Positions 1 through 12,875 are shown, numbered from the stretch's first letter. The stretch is DNA of 64,000 bases from Ulota crispa (GCA_963920765.1 OY987249.1:20494483-20558482); one strand, 5' to 3'. Program-made: numbers and translations. The notes: generated by a model from the sequence alone, not told the origin.

Positions 1-590
1 TTTTTTTATCTTAGTTTTCTAGAAAGCTGTTGGAGTTGATATTTGGAACTTTATGGAGGAAGTTATGAAGGTGTAAAGGCGTGGAAGTTGGTTATCTTTT
101 GCGAGAGAGAGGCTGTAATTTTGAAGAACCATAACTTCTGATTAGGTTGATATTTTGTTTTGAATATTTATTGGGTAGTAGTTTGTTGGATTAGCTTTCC
201 AGATTTTTATCACTCATTTTATTTGGAGGGTTTTTGAAAAAGATATGTTGTTTGGAAAATGGAGAAGTTTTGAAGTTTGAGAGATTTTGGGGTTTCATAA
301 ATTTGGAGCATTGATAGATTTGGGAGTTTCATAGATTAGAGGTCTTGAGACTTTTGGAGGAGTTAGAAGAATTGAGAAAGATCCCATTCTATAGAGCAGG
401 TGGTCTCTAGATTTTTGTCTAGAGTTTGCAATAGAAAGAGGCCATTTTGTAAAGCAGATGCTTTCTAGAATTTTATTTGAAGTCTACAATAAGATAGATC
501 AAACATACACGCAGTTCTAGCCAAACACCTTGCATGTTTTCAAGGCGTGCACCTCTCAACCTAACAACGTGAATTAAATTTGTAAACAAC
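1..590. other. AT-rich spacer, no gene seen
   Basis: No convincing coding exon. Positions about 500-580 share a short block (CTCAACCTAACAACG and flanks) with about 18,950-19,010, so this stretch is probably part of a dispersed repeat that was later interrupted by the CACTA element starting at 594. Confidence 0.5.
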
Positions 591-593
591 ATG
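591..593. repeat. Target-site duplication (ATG), left copy
   Basis: ATG immediately before the CACTA terminus. The matching copy is at 5991-5993. Confidence 0.7.
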
Positions 594-3500
594 CACTAGT
601 ACAAAAATGGCTTTTTTCAATTGAATTTTGCCAACTATAGTATAACTAAGCAGTGAAACCACTACAAAACAATTGCAAAATCACATGGCAACTCACTAAA
701 GCAATTGAACAACAAAAGGGGAACCTTAACAACAACCCAATTGTATTGTAGTTATATACACAACTACAAAAAATTTCAATGCAACTGTTGAGGACAGAAA
801 ATTCTATTGTCATCAATTTACAATTTAGCCATGGATGCTTTTTGTTCATATGGACTCTAGTAACCATTTAAGTACCACCGCAGTTGTTTTTTAGTGGTTT
901 AAGCAACTGCTGTACTACTAAAAAACAACTCCACCGCAATTAATGCAGTTGTTTTTACGACTGCATTTTTTGTCCGCTCTATTAACATTTGAGGCTGCCA
1001 TTCTTTTGCTTTGGGCAGCTGATTTTGTTCAAATGCTTTTGGTTGGGTTTTAGTGTGAATGCACATTGTAGTTGCTGTTGTATGGCAGTTACAAGCTAGT
1101 TATTTCTGGGATTAGGTGTTACTACAAATCAACAGAAAAACAACTGCACTTGCTACATATTTATGTTTAATTTGTTCTTGAATTTCCATCATTACACAAG
1201 TTCCTTGAGATCCCTTGTTGAGCCTTGGAGACTGTCAGGTTTAGAAATTGTTTTCGAAATTCTCTGTATGAATATGGCCACTTTTTTATAATTGAAATGC
1301 AATTGCATTACAATTGTTTCTAGGTTGGGAACAATTACTATACAACTATATATAACAACTGAAAAACAACTCAATCCTTTTTTTTCCACACAATTTGTTT
1401 TTTTAAGACCTAACATATGGTTCCCTTCTTTTAATCTCTCATTTCACTTGATTTGTTGCTACTATCCCTCATAGTCTTGCTATCAACTCATTTAGCTATT
1501 GCAGTTGTATAGTTGTTGAGAAGTAGTTGAGTAGTTGACTGTAGTTAGCCTTGAGTTGTTAGTAGGTTTAATGTTCAGGTTTTTTTATAGTTGCATGCTG
1601 GTTATTTCTATTGAATAAACAACTAATTAGCTACTACGTATCCCTGCAATTGCATTTTCAATGCATGTATAGTTGCTATTTTTAGGATACAACTACTTGA
1701 AAACTACAGTCAATTTATTTATGACAACAAGTAAGAGTTAAAATTTATTTGTGCAATGCAAGTTGATAGTTCAAAGTTCAAAAAATGATTGTGATTTGTG
1801 ATTTGTACAAAACAAAAAAAATCTTAGAATATCATTTTGCTACATTGATACATAATGTTCCCAAAAGGATCTCATACAATCTACTTTGACCTCCGTCAAT
1901 ACAATAGGTCTTTGTAACAGTTCTTCCCAATCATTGTTAGAAGCATCTCATTCACCTAATCTCCTCCAAACATTAAATTTGAGTTCTTTACCGTGATCAC
2001 TCGGTTGTTTCTTCACTGTTCTCAATAGGCACTTCCTCCTCCCTTTGCACACACAAAAAAGTTAGTGGAAGTGCTATGTGCGAAAGGGTAATGCTCCTAT
2101 TATTTCTCTAGTCCACTGCATTAATTTTGTCTCTTAAGTGTACCCTATGTGAGTTAAGAATGGGTAGCTCATAGACTTTTTGGTTCTACTTTCACATAGA
2201 AATGGACCAACAATTATTGAATTTGTATTCAATTAGACTTAGAGTGTTGTTGGATTTGATCTGTAGAATACAATTGTAGTGTGACTATAAAACAACTCAT
2301 ACATCACTCCAATATGACTTGTCAAATATAACTAACTGCGTAACATTTGACATACAACTACTATACAATTGACAAATGTATGGCAATAGTAAAAATGATT
2401 GTTATACAACTCAAGAAGTCAGTTGTTCTTGAACTCTAGATATCTGAGACATTTTACTTGTTTTTATTAATTTTCCCCTACTATTAAACAATTTGCATGA
2501 ACAAAGGCAATATAATTATGAATAGGTGTCTCTTTCTTCTATGGTTCCTCTACTATTTGTACTCTTCTTTTGGTGGAATCTGCATGCTCATTCTTGCTTG
2601 TGTCAAATGAAGGATCTAGATTCAGTCTCTACACTTGCAATCAATCTAGCAATTGAAAACTACAAGCACAATAGAGAAGGAGAGAACATACTTACAAATT
2701 ACTCAAAGATGCAAGAGTTGTTGAGCTTGCTTCTAAATTTGTGCCATTGCAGGTCATAAGTGGGGAATTGTAACCAATTTTGTTTTCTTAATGTAGTTCA
2801 TATCACAGTCCTTGCTGCCATGCACTAACTAAGAAATAAATACTAAAGTGCTAAACAACATCAGTTGTATTTGAGTCACATAGTTGTTTTTTAGTTGTTT
2901 TTTTGTTGTTTTTTAGTTATTTTTTAGTCATTTTGAGTTGTTTTTGAGTTGTTTTTAGTGATGTTTTAGTTGTTTTTTGTTGCCACCATGCAATACCTAA
3001 GCAATAAATGCTATAGCATTGCTATACGGCTGCAGTTGTATCTTAGTGGAGTAGTCGTTTTCCAATTGTTCTTGAATGGTTTTTCAATTGTTTTTTAGTA
3101 AGGTTGTAGTTGTATTACAGTTGTATTAGTCAACGCCCAAACCTTGACTTCTACAAGGCGGCGTAGTCCATATCTCATTTTGCACCTAGTCCACAAGAGC
3201 TATGGTATTTGAAAATCCTTAGAGAGAGGTTGAATTGCAGCATTGAGGTTAATTTATTTGGTAGTGAGCTTTGGTGTTCATTTGTGGTGTGTATGAGTGC
3301 TTAGAAGGGATTGATTTGCATCATTGAACTTAGGTTGTTTGGTATTGAGCTTTGCTTTTAACTTGTGGTGTGTAAGAAGACTTAGAAGAGGTTGATTTGC
3401 ATCAGTGAGGATAGTTTGTTTAACATTGAGCTTTAGTACTAATTTAAGGGTGATTAGAGGAGTTTAGAAGGGCCAATTTGCTTCATTGCAAGTAAGTTGC

Positions 3501-5990
3501 TTGTCATTGAGCTTTGATGTTGATATTAGGGTTTCTAGAGGAGTGTAGAGGAGCTGATTTGTTTAGTTGAAGTTAGGTTGTTTTGCTTTGAGCTTTGTTG
3601 CTGCATTTAGGGTGTTTAGAGGAGTTCCAAAGAGCCAATTTGCTTCATTGAAGGTAAGTTGCTTGCCATTGAGCTTTGATGTTGATATTAGGGTTTTTAA
3701 AGGTTTTTAGAAGGGCCAATTTGCTTCATTGAAGGTAAGTTACTTGTCATTGAGCTTTGATGTTGATATTAGGGTTTTTAGAAGAGTGTTAAAGGGCTGA
3801 TTTTTTTAGTAGAAGTTAGGTTGTTTTGCATTGAGCTTTGTTGTTGCTTTTAGGGTGTTTAAAGGAATTCCAAAGAGCCAATTTGCTTCATTGAATGTAA
3901 TTTGTTTGTCATTGAGCTTTGATATTGATATTAGGGTTTTTAGGAGAGTGTACAAGGACTGATTTTTGTAGAAGTTTGGTTGTTTTGCATTAAGCTTTGT
4001 TGTTGCTTTTAGGGTGTTTGAAGGAATTCCAAAGAGCCAATTTGCTTCATTGAATGTAATTTGCTTGTCATTGAGCTTTGATATTGATATTAGGGTTTTT
4101 AGGAGAGTGTACAAGGGCTGATTTTTGTAGTAGAAGTTTGGTTGTTTTGCATTAAGCTTTGTTGTTGCTTTTAGGGTGTTTAGAGGAGTTCCAAGGGGCT
4201 GATTTTTATAGTAGAAGTTAGGTTGTTTCACACTGAGATTTGTGGTTGCTTTTATGGTGTTTAAATGTGTTTAGAAGGGCCAATTTGCTTCATTGAAGGT
4301 AAGTTGCTTGCCATTGAGCTTTGATGTTGACATTAGGGTTTTTAGAAGAGTGTAGAAGGGTTAATTTTTATAGTAGAAGTTTGGTTAATTTGCATTAAGC
4401 TTTGTTGTTGCATTTAGGGTGTTTAGAAGAGTTCCAAGGAGCTAATCTGCTTTGTTGAAGGTAAGTTGCTTGTCATTGAACTTTGATGTTGATATTATGG
4501 TTTTTAAAGGTGTTTAGAAGGGCTGATTTTTATAATAGTGGTTAGGTTGTTTTGCATTGAGCTTTGTTGTTGCTTTTAGGGTGTTTAGAAGAGTTCAAAA
4601 GAGCCAATTTAGCCTCATTGAAGGTAAGTTGCTTGCCATTGAGCTTTGGTGTTGATATTAGGGTGTTTAGAAGTGTTTAGAAGGGCTCATTTCTATAATT
4701 GAAGTTAGGTTGTTTAACATTGAGATTTGATGTTCTTTCTATGGTGTTTAGAGGAGTTTAGAAGGGCTTATATGTATCATTGAAGTTAGGTTGCTTGTCA
4801 TTGGTTTTTTATGTTTAGATATGATTTTTGTAGTGGTTTAGAAGGACTGAAGATCAACAATTATTAGAAAGTGAAGCATGCAGAGATTGGCCGCATATTG
4901 TATATTGCCCTAAGCTGTACTTTAATGTAATCATGTAGCAATAGAAAAGCCCAGTGTGCAACTACATTGCAACTGGCCCTTGTATTAGGTATTTTGCCCT
5001 ATTCATGTACAATTGAATCCCTACTGCATTATACTATTCAATCACTAATGTGCGACTAGTATACAACTTCTTTGCTAGTACTGTGGAATTAGATTACAAC
5101 TTTGTGGCAAGTGCTTTATAACCCAATGATGACTAGAATGAGTCATGTTTATGACTAGCTTGCAACTCTATTGCAACTAGAATACAATTAAATTACAACA
5201 AGAATGCAACTAAAATACAACTTTGTTCCTACTAGGTGAGAATTGCGATGCAACTGATCAATGATAACAGAGTCATTGAAGCCACTAAGATGCAACTGTC
5301 TTGCAACTGCATAGTTGGCAACTTGGCATGTACGTTGTGAGATCAACTTAGTTACAACTAAATTGCAAGTATCACTGTCAATCTACTCTACATTGCAGTT
5401 GTACTATAGTACCAAAAAAGAGTGAAGAGTCACTTATGTCTTGAACTTGACTATAAATTGACTGTATGATAACTAAAAAACAACTAATGTACAATTGAAT
5501 TTATAGGTGAACCATTTTTCTACTAAAATAATATAAGCAACTGCAAAGCATCTACTTTACAACTAATTTACAACTTCTTTACAATTGCAAGGGACACGCA
5601 TCATTGTGGATTATTAGTTTCACATTTCATAAAATTGCCTAAATATGACCAGAACCTCTAAAAATATGACAAGTGGCACTTGGTCATTTGTGTGTCAAAT
5701 GTACATTAATAGAGACATTGGGATTAGAGAGAAAGATGTCTTCTAACAAAAAAGAAAGAAGGGCAGAGGGGGCAAGTTTTTCCCAAAATTTAGGGTGGGC
5801 AATGGATGACAAGGTTGCAGTTTTTTTTTAGTAGATGGCCAATGTGACATGTTCACTATCATTAGCATGCAACTGTGGTTGATTGAAGAACGACTGCAGC
5901 CCATCTAGTTGTACGTGAGTAGTTTCATGCCATAAACCACTAAAATGCAATTGTTAAGTGCAATCGTTTTTTCCCCGTTTTTTACTAGTG
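594..5990. mobile_element. Non-autonomous CACTA (EnSpm/CMC) DNA transposon, 5.4 kb
   Basis: The left end reads CACTAGTACAAAAATGGC at 594. The right end, reverse-complemented from 5990, reads CACTAGTAAAAAACGGGG. The trinucleotide ATG directly flanks both ends (591-593 and 5991-5993), which is the 3-bp target duplication expected of CACTA elements. Both ends carry many short degenerate copies of an AACTGCA / ACAACTA word, like the subterminal repeats to which CACTA transposases bind. I see no transposase-like reading frame, so it should depend on a transposase from elsewhere. The interior contains an 81-bp tandem array (3,200-4,830). Confidence 0.8.
3200..4830. repeat. 81-bp tandem array, about 19-20 diverged copies
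   Basis: The word CATTGAGCTTTG (or a one- or two-base variant) recurs near 3342, 3423, 3505, 3589, 3667, 3748, 3830, 3911, 3990, 4070, 4151, 4230, 4313, 4392, 4475, 4557, 4637 and 4720, a spacing close to 81 bp. In much of the array two monomer types alternate, one with GATGTTGATATTAGGG and one with GTTGTTGCTTTTAGGG, giving a higher-order unit near 162 bp. The second type contains the plant telomere word TTTAGGG. The array is inside the CACTA element. Because 81 is divisible by three, the minus strand stays open for 141 codons (3806-4231); I regard that as a by-product. Confidence 0.9.
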
Positions 5991-5993
5991 ATG
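5991..5993. repeat. Target-site duplication (ATG), right copy
   Basis: ATG immediately after the TAGTG terminus, identical to 591-593. Confidence 0.7.
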
Positions 5994-7128
5994 ACCAAGT
6001 CACTCCGTGAACAAGCCATAAAGACCTCCTGAAAGCTGTGACTTTGTATTCACCAATGAATGACCACTCGTTCACTACCACTCATTCACAGCTTATTTGA
6101 GAATATTGAAATCCTATAATGTGCTAGTTCATGCACAATTCACCAAAGCATGGAATATATCCACGTTACAGTACTAGAGACAATGTCCATCTTCAAGATA
6201 AAACTATTGTGAATGCAAATGCCTGCTTCATTCGTCCTAAAGCTAGTAATCTATAAATAGATAGAAGATATAAGAATATACTACTGATGTTCAACAAAAT
6301 AGAAACCAGGTGATAAGGAATCGAATGAAGACCTGATATGGCACAAATGAACCTCACAGTGTTTAGCAAAGCTACTTCATTACCAAGCAAGTCTCTACCA
6401 AAGCAAGAAAGCCAAATAAATTCTAGAGAGTGTACAGTTTTGAAACGAGAATTAACTTCTGAGTGAAAAATTTGTTTAATCTGTATAGCTCAACTTTTCG
6501 ACTTCTGAACTTATTTGCCAGTTGCTTCTAGCTAATACATAATATCAATATCTATGTGTTGTGTATTAAACAAACGAAAAAGACTTAAGGGAGAAGGAAG
6601 ACAAGATTATACATGGATTTATCAATAGATATATTTAAAATTTTACAAATTGGTTTCACATGGGTCCATTTACATACCTAATCACATTACATCAAAAAAA
6701 ACTTCAAGCTATAATCAAAAAAATAACAAGAATAAAATACAAACTTTATAAGGGACAATTCATAATAAGGGACTATACTGAATTCTCTCTTATTGCAAAT
6801 TCCCTATTTGCATAATTAACTATAATCAAGATTATAGTTTTTAAATTGCATACTCCTTACAAGCATCAAGTGTGTTGCTAATGGGACCACCTACAAATTA
6901 CTACGTCTACAGTCTCATTGACATCTTTTTATATCAAATCTTGTTTCTATGTACAGTAATTGTAAAACACTATAATACTGAATGCCTTTTGATAGATTAC
7001 AATCTCACTCTTGATGTCATAGCTCATTTGGTCCAAAATAGAAAATAGTCAACCATCATAAAAAAATTTAGATGAGTCACTTGTAAATCATGCGCATAAA
7101 ATAAATGATTTATGACACTTCACCTCTT
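5994..7128. other. AT-rich spacer, no gene seen
   Basis: Only short chance open frames. No coding exon, RNA gene or clear transposon end recognised. Confidence 0.5.
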
Positions 7129-7130
7129 TA

Positions 7131-8001
7131 CAGTACCCAGCAACCATGAATCGTCCCCTCCCTTGCTAGAATTTAAAGAACTTTGCATACCACATATAAC
7201 AATTGGGCTTATGTTGATTTGGATGATAGATATTGATTCTTATGCAATCTCAACCAAGCATACTAAATTTTGATTCCTAAAAACCCAAAACCCTATTTTT
7301 GTTGAATAATTTTGTATTAAATTCATGACTTTACATGAAAATTGATTGAAGAAAATTGGTGATGAATTTTTGAGATTTGATTGCATGGATGTGTAGGTAT
7401 CCATACACACATCTTTCTTTCTAACAAGCATTTCCAAAAAATGCTCCTACATTCCTTCTATAATGATTTCAATGTTGAGATGAACTTGTTCAAATTTTGT
7501 AAAATAAATGTTTCTTTATGACAATCAAATTTTGTTATTTGACTCACACTCTATGAATAAACGTGTGCCTTTGAACATGACTATATGTTTACTTAGACAA
7601 AAGCTAGTTTATAAAAGAAAAAATCTATTTTACAAATTTTGATCCTACCATAACCCACATTGAACTCATTGTCTATCATAATTTTGTTACTTAGAGGTTT
7701 TTTTTTAACATGAAAAAGGTGCATATAGATGTTTCTTACACATCCATGCAATCAAATCTCCAAAATTCATCACCAATTTTCTTCAATCAATTTTCATGTA
7801 AAATCATGAATTTAATACAAAACTGTTCACCAAAAATAGGGTTTTGGGTTTTTAGGAATCAAAATTTGGTATGCTTGGTTGGGATTGCATAAGAATTAAA
7901 ATCTATCATCCAAAACAATAAAAACCCAATTTTGCTATGTGGTATGCAAAGTTCTTTGAATTCTAGCAAAAGAGACGACAAATTATGGTTGCCGGGTATT
8001 G
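7131..8001. mobile_element. Foldback DNA element with about 300-bp inverted arms
   Basis: The left arm (7131 to about 7440) and right arm (about 7690 to 8001) are inverted copies. The tips are CAGTACCCAGCAACC on the left and CAATACCCGGCAACC when the right end is reverse-complemented. TA lies just outside each tip (7129-7130 and 8002-8003), as for Tc1/mariner insertions. The arms encode near-identical short peptides in opposite directions (shared words FFNQFSCK and FWVFRNQNLVCLV), which is a consequence of the inverted repeat and not evidence of two genes. A related inverted pair lies at 62,320-63,350. Confidence 0.75.
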
Positions 8002-8003
8002 TA

Positions 8004-9195
8004 TATATCCCTTAAAATAGCTCCCCACCATTCCCATGCAGTAAGCAAGGTTTCACTGTAGTTGCTTTTTTGTTACGAATGTTTCCATGGATTGCATCGA
8101 CCGCTTCAAATTCATTATATCTCAACACCATCATGAAAATTACAGAATAACAACAATGCAATCGACGATAATAGCCACGAGTGCCATATTTAACTAATTA
8201 TAAACTCTTCATATAATCATGAACTATGCAAACATTCATGGACTATTAAAAAATAGAATCTTTTAATGTTTATACAAAAGGAGGCAAAAGATTGAGAGAT
8301 GTCTCCACATTTAGGCAAAATGTCAATAAATTTTTTGATGTTTACACAAGTCTTACATGATTTCATAAAATTTGCATGTATCTCCAATTTTTTTGGAGCA
8401 TCTTTATAGACTTTGCAAAGTCCATGTATAGTGGAATATATGACGTATAAATAGTATTGTTTTATCGTTTATTAACGCTTTTTGATTAATTTTATCAAAG
8501 ATGACACAACATTTTGGTTTCACAAGCAACTCTAATGAGAGAGAAGGAAAACCTAGTTGCCATACTAAGAAGAGAGGAGATGAAATTAAAACGAATAGAG
8601 GTTCTAACAACAATTTAATGTAATGCCAACAACTTCAACCAGTCTTCATTTCAAGAACTTGTACTTGACTTTCTTATCCTCGTTTCAACATGTTTTAATT
8701 TTTTTTCTTCTTTGTCTCAGTTTTTTTCTTCATCTTTTATTTGTTTTTCGATACCTGTATCTATGTTATAAAGGCTAGCATGTTTGTCTCATGATATAAT
8801 GATATTTCATGCCAAAAATCTCTATTAACACCACAAGTTCTAACAAAGAGGGAAAAGGAGAGAAAAATGCACCCAAAGGATGGTGAAATGTCACAAGAGG
8901 AGAGGAAATGGCACCCAATTGAAGGGTGAAAAGTCATTGGAATTTTGAAATGTCATTAGATTCTTCAAATTCAATATTTTAAAGCATTGTGAGTTTGAAA
9001 CTCTCCTTGCAATGGAAGGGGAGGAGGAGGGAGAGGAAAAAATAGGGAACAAGCGGGTAAAATCCAACATAGAAAACACACAAGCATATGCAATATACTT
9101 GTCTATATTGTTTGTGAGTAATATCAAGTTGGATAAGAGTTTACGTGCCATTGTGCACTTTTTTTGAAATCAAATAACATGGCCTTTATATAACA
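8004..9195. other. AT-rich spacer, no gene seen
   Basis: No supported gene. Short open frames at 8404-8613 and 8891-9151 (minus) have no recognisable domain. Confidence 0.45.
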
Positions 9196-9681
9196 CTAGT
9201 ATATAGGCACACACTTTGTGTGAGTTGGGCATGTATGGGTAATGCAACATTCAACTTTACAAAAAATTAATATCTCAATTCAATTGGTCTAGAATTTAAT
9301 TTAGATGTATTGTACAAAAATCCATCTCTCAATTGGTCTAGAATCTAACCCTCATACACCATCATTTTGGTGAGATCAAAAATACCAATGGCATGGCTTC
9401 ATCACAATGCTACTCTTTAATACTTTGCTAAGAGGCGTTTGGCATTTTATTAAATTTCTAGCACATGGTTGGAAGGTGTTTGATGTTTTATATTTGGAGC
9501 ATGGCTTATTGTTTCAACTTCCACCAAAAAATTCTAGAACATTTTGGAAAATGATTTGATTGGAGGACACTTGGTGTTCTATATCGCGAGCATCTTTTGT
9601 TGCTTCAACTTATAAAAAAAACTTCTAGAAGGTTTTAGAAAAGGGCGCACTCAAGGAAATCCTCCCACTTAGTGGTATAGA
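9196..9681 (-). mobile_element. Small non-autonomous Helitron (486 bp)
   Basis: On the minus strand the 5' end reads TCTATACCACTAAGTGGG starting at 9681, preceded by a host A. The 3' end is CTAG at 9196-9199, followed by a host T. A hairpin (CACAC, AAA loop, GTGTG) sits about a dozen bases before the 3' terminus. TC start, hairpin, CTRR end and insertion between A and T are the full set of Helitron hallmarks. There is no Rep-helicase coding capacity. A second TC end at 9908 suggests a longer form (see next entry). Confidence 0.72.
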
Positions 9682-9908
9682 TAGATAGATAGTTTTTGGT
9701 GTGTCTTCTCCTCTTGAGAAAAAGATCAATCAATTTTTATGAAGGAAGCTCAAGGGTTTGTATGAAGGAAGCTCAAGGATTTGCATAATGGAAGCTCAAC
9801 AACCTTGATGCAAGGTTTCCCAAGGATTATTGACCTTCCATAGTTTAAAAGTTCTAGAAGGTTCTAGAAAAGGGTTAGAAGTGAGTGCCTCCCACTTAGT
9901 AGTGTAGA
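9682..9908 (-). repeat. Upstream second Helitron 5' end
   Basis: The minus strand at 9908 reads TCTACACTACTAAGTGGG, again preceded by A, and is followed by a version of the same internal sequence (TTCTAGAAGG, AGAAAAGGG) found behind the 9681 end. The segment also holds short direct repeats of a word like GAAGGAAGCTCAAGG (about 9730-9800). It may be a longer Helitron with duplicated 5' termini, or an older copy truncated by the inner one. Confidence 0.55.
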
Positions 9909-10253
9909 TATTGCAAAAAGGTGCATTCACTTATTTGTTTTGGAATTCACAGATTTCATAGTGTGTATGCTTGATTTTCCTAATGTATATACTTTGCAGC
10001 ATAAATAAAAATTTCACTACCCAACCTCTTATATCCAATAAATCACAAGTCATACTTGATGGATTTCATTTGAAAATCCATGTTGGAATATTAGGGGGTT
10101 TCAGATATCTCAAAAAAATGGTGAATGAATGGTTGTGAACAAATTTTTGTTCACTGGTGAAAATGTTGTCACGACCTTAGAAGGTCGTCATGGCTTGTTC
10201 AAGAAGTGACTTAGCTTGATTATTCACCAATTTCATTCACGTGAACAAAATTA

Positions 10254-10562
10254 AACACCATATTCATTATAACAGGAGAATGGGAACCTCTCAAAATAAA
10301 TTTGTTAAATTTTGACCAAAATCAGCAATTTCCATCTAAAATCACCAATTCCATTAAAATGAGAGATTTTAGCTCAAATCAAGCTTAATTGACATTAAAC
10401 CTTTCAATTTTAAGTCAAAATTGAAAAGTTTTATGTCAATTCAGCTTGATTTGAACTAAATTGACCTAAAACCTTTAGTTGAATTGACATAATTTTTTTT
10501 GAATTTCAGGCATTTTACCTCTCATTTCACTGGAATACTCTCATTATAACAAATATGGTGTT
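10254..10562. mobile_element. MITE, about 309 bp, copy 1
   Basis: The inverted ends begin AACACCATATTCATTATAAC on the left and AACACCATATTTGTTATAAT on the right (reverse-complemented). The interior contains sub-palindromes built on CAAATCAAGCTNAATTGACAT. A second copy in the opposite orientation is at 26,727-27,033. Flanking bases (ATTA / ATTG) allow a short degenerate target duplication. The superfamily is not certain. Confidence 0.7.
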
Positions 10563-11117
10563 ATTGGTGGTGAAGGGCATATTTGAAACCCCCTATTATA
10601 TGAAATTGAATGTCATTATCCATGTGGAATTTTACTAGAAAGAAAACATGACAATTCCTACCCATTGCCTTACAACTTAGTGAGGTGAACAATTGCCTCA
10701 CAACTAAAACTACCGTGATATTTGTGCCTACAACTAATAAATTCCACAAACGACTGCACGGAACATATTTTTTTCACATTACCAATTTTCAATCATCTTT
10801 TGAATGAAAACTGGTGATGTGGCCAAACAAATCCTTCCTATTTGCACTATAATTGACTAGGGGAATCTGTACTACTACCTTATTATTCAAAAACAACTAC
10901 AATACAACTATTCGCCATTTCTTTGGAAACAATTTTCATTATTTTTTCATGTAAATTTTTTAATTGATTTTTTTGTGCTTTGGACAATATATGCTCATTT
11001 AAAAATTCTTTCTAAAATATGTGTGAATGCGTTCTTTTGAGGCAATTCTATTACAGTTATCCCAATTGTTTTTGCCTTATTTCTACTACTATAGTACTAT
11101 TAAAAATAACTGGCTCA

Positions 11118-11180
<63 letters not shown>

Positions 11181-11599
11181 CTCTTAATCTACTTGTGTAT
11201 ATATTTTGACACTTTGTACTACCTTGAGTAGCAATGATTTTTTGCAATTATTCCTCTTCATGTCATTTTGATGCACTTGATATATAATTGTATATCAGTT
11301 GTTCATGGGTTTTTTTTTTATTGCCGTTGTTGGATAGACAAGAGCCTGCCTTGAGAACATGTAGACTGTCTAGCTACAATATTATATCATTAATTTGAGA
11401 TTGTTATTTGTTTTTTTTCTTTTATCTTCAATCTTCAATCAATTTTCTATTAGCCTATCATGTGGCTAGTTGATGGCTCTAGGGGTATAAGGGTAAAAGC
11501 ATAGATAAAAACCTATGAAATATGGTCAAGACAAAGATAAATATCTACAGAATATTGAACTGGTAGAATAAAATAATAAACATGAGCTGCCATCCAAAT
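10563..11599. other. AT-rich spacer with a (TA)n tract
   Basis: No gene seen. Around 10,880-10,925 there is a small cluster of CAACTACAATACAACTA-type words like those at the CACTA ends. Confidence 0.5.
11122..11179. repeat. (TA)n microsatellite, about 29 units
   Basis: An uninterrupted alternating TA tract of about 58 bp. Confidence 0.95.
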
Positions 11600-12875
11600 G
11601 ATATTACTCTAAAATCAAATATATGGTTTGTTGGTCAGAATTTTAAACTGTAAGAATATAGCAAGTTTTGACCGCGTGGGTGATCAATCTCATTTTGTTG
11701 TCACGACAATAAATGGAGTTGAATTTGGTTTGATACAGACTTTCCGCAACAATGTTTATAAAATTTCAAATAGAATGAGTGATAATACTTTGAAATTCTA
11801 TCACAATAATCTAATACTTTGAAAATTTTGAGAAAAAACCTTTGAACAATCCAAAAGTTGTGACTCTTCAAAATTTTGATATTTTTTCAAGAAAAAAGCA
11901 GCCACCTCCAATCCTTCACACCTCCAATCCTTCACACCTCCATAATTTTCTCTTCAAAACTCAAAATCTTGAATTCATTTACTTTTTAAAAAGCTAAGAT
12001 AATGATAAATATTTTTATAAAACTTATTGCAAAATAATAAATTGAACCTAAGCTATGGCTTGTTAAAGTCTCTACCTTTTTTCATAAATTGGCTTTGGAA
12101 CTCCAAAATTTAAATACTCATAATTTTTGCATTTTAACTTTAAATCAAACTTGCAAGTTCATTTTGAAAAGATAATTGCACATTGAATAACTCATTCAAA
12201 TCTCAATGCTAAATAATTTATACACATGAACTTATGCGACTTCAAAATTACAGATTTCTTGTTCTCTCTAAATCCTTTACTCACACATACACTCCAACAC
12301 AGTGAAAAATCTTCCCTCTATTTTTTTTCTTCCTATAGTAAAGAGATGGGACACTTTAGTCTATGCATCTAGACCTTCTGCCTAACCAAATATATCTTAT
12401 TTCTTCTCCTTTTACATTTTTAAATCTATTCTATTTTCCTTAATAATTTGATTTTTTTTAATGCAAAATTCATGAGCATTTCAAACATCTAGATAAATAC
12501 ATGAAAATAAATATATATAAAATAAACACTACCGTAGAGTAGCCACATGCCCTTGAAAGCATACAAAAGCATTGACGGTTTATCTTTAGTTGCCAAGTCG
12601 TTGATTTGATTGGCTGAAGAAGCAGTCGTCTTTGGCCGTCCGCCGGTCCAAATTTAAATTTAATTGGACTAGTCAAATGGTGACGGCGGCCCATGGCTAA
12701 GCAAGCTAGTAAAGCAAGAAATTGACCCAGCCAACCTACTACCTATCCCTACTTATATGTGCATGTGACAAGACAATGCAGCGCTCTAGTATCAACGGCC
12801 GCAGCATTGTCATAAAATTGTGGTTTTTAACACGACCACATCTTTTGTCTTAGCTCTTCATTTATTAAAATCCAA
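11600..12875. repeat. Dispersed repeat, copy L (inverted relative to 16,875-18,750)
   Basis: The stretch aligns, reverse-complemented, with 16,875-18,750. Matching landmarks include GGGTGATCAATCTCATTTTG (about 11,680 here, inverted near 18,670), GCCGTCCGCCGGTCC (about 12,640, inverted near 17,105) and the CATCTAGATAAAT block near 12,486. It is more GC-rich at its 12,560-12,820 end. There is no reading frame with recognised transposase or polyprotein domains, so the class is unknown. Confidence 0.65.

Noticed and set aside
3200..4830. CRISPR-like or telomeric array
   Set aside because: The repeats are contiguous, diverged 81-bp monomers without unique spacers. TTTAGGG occurs once in part of the units, not in tandem.
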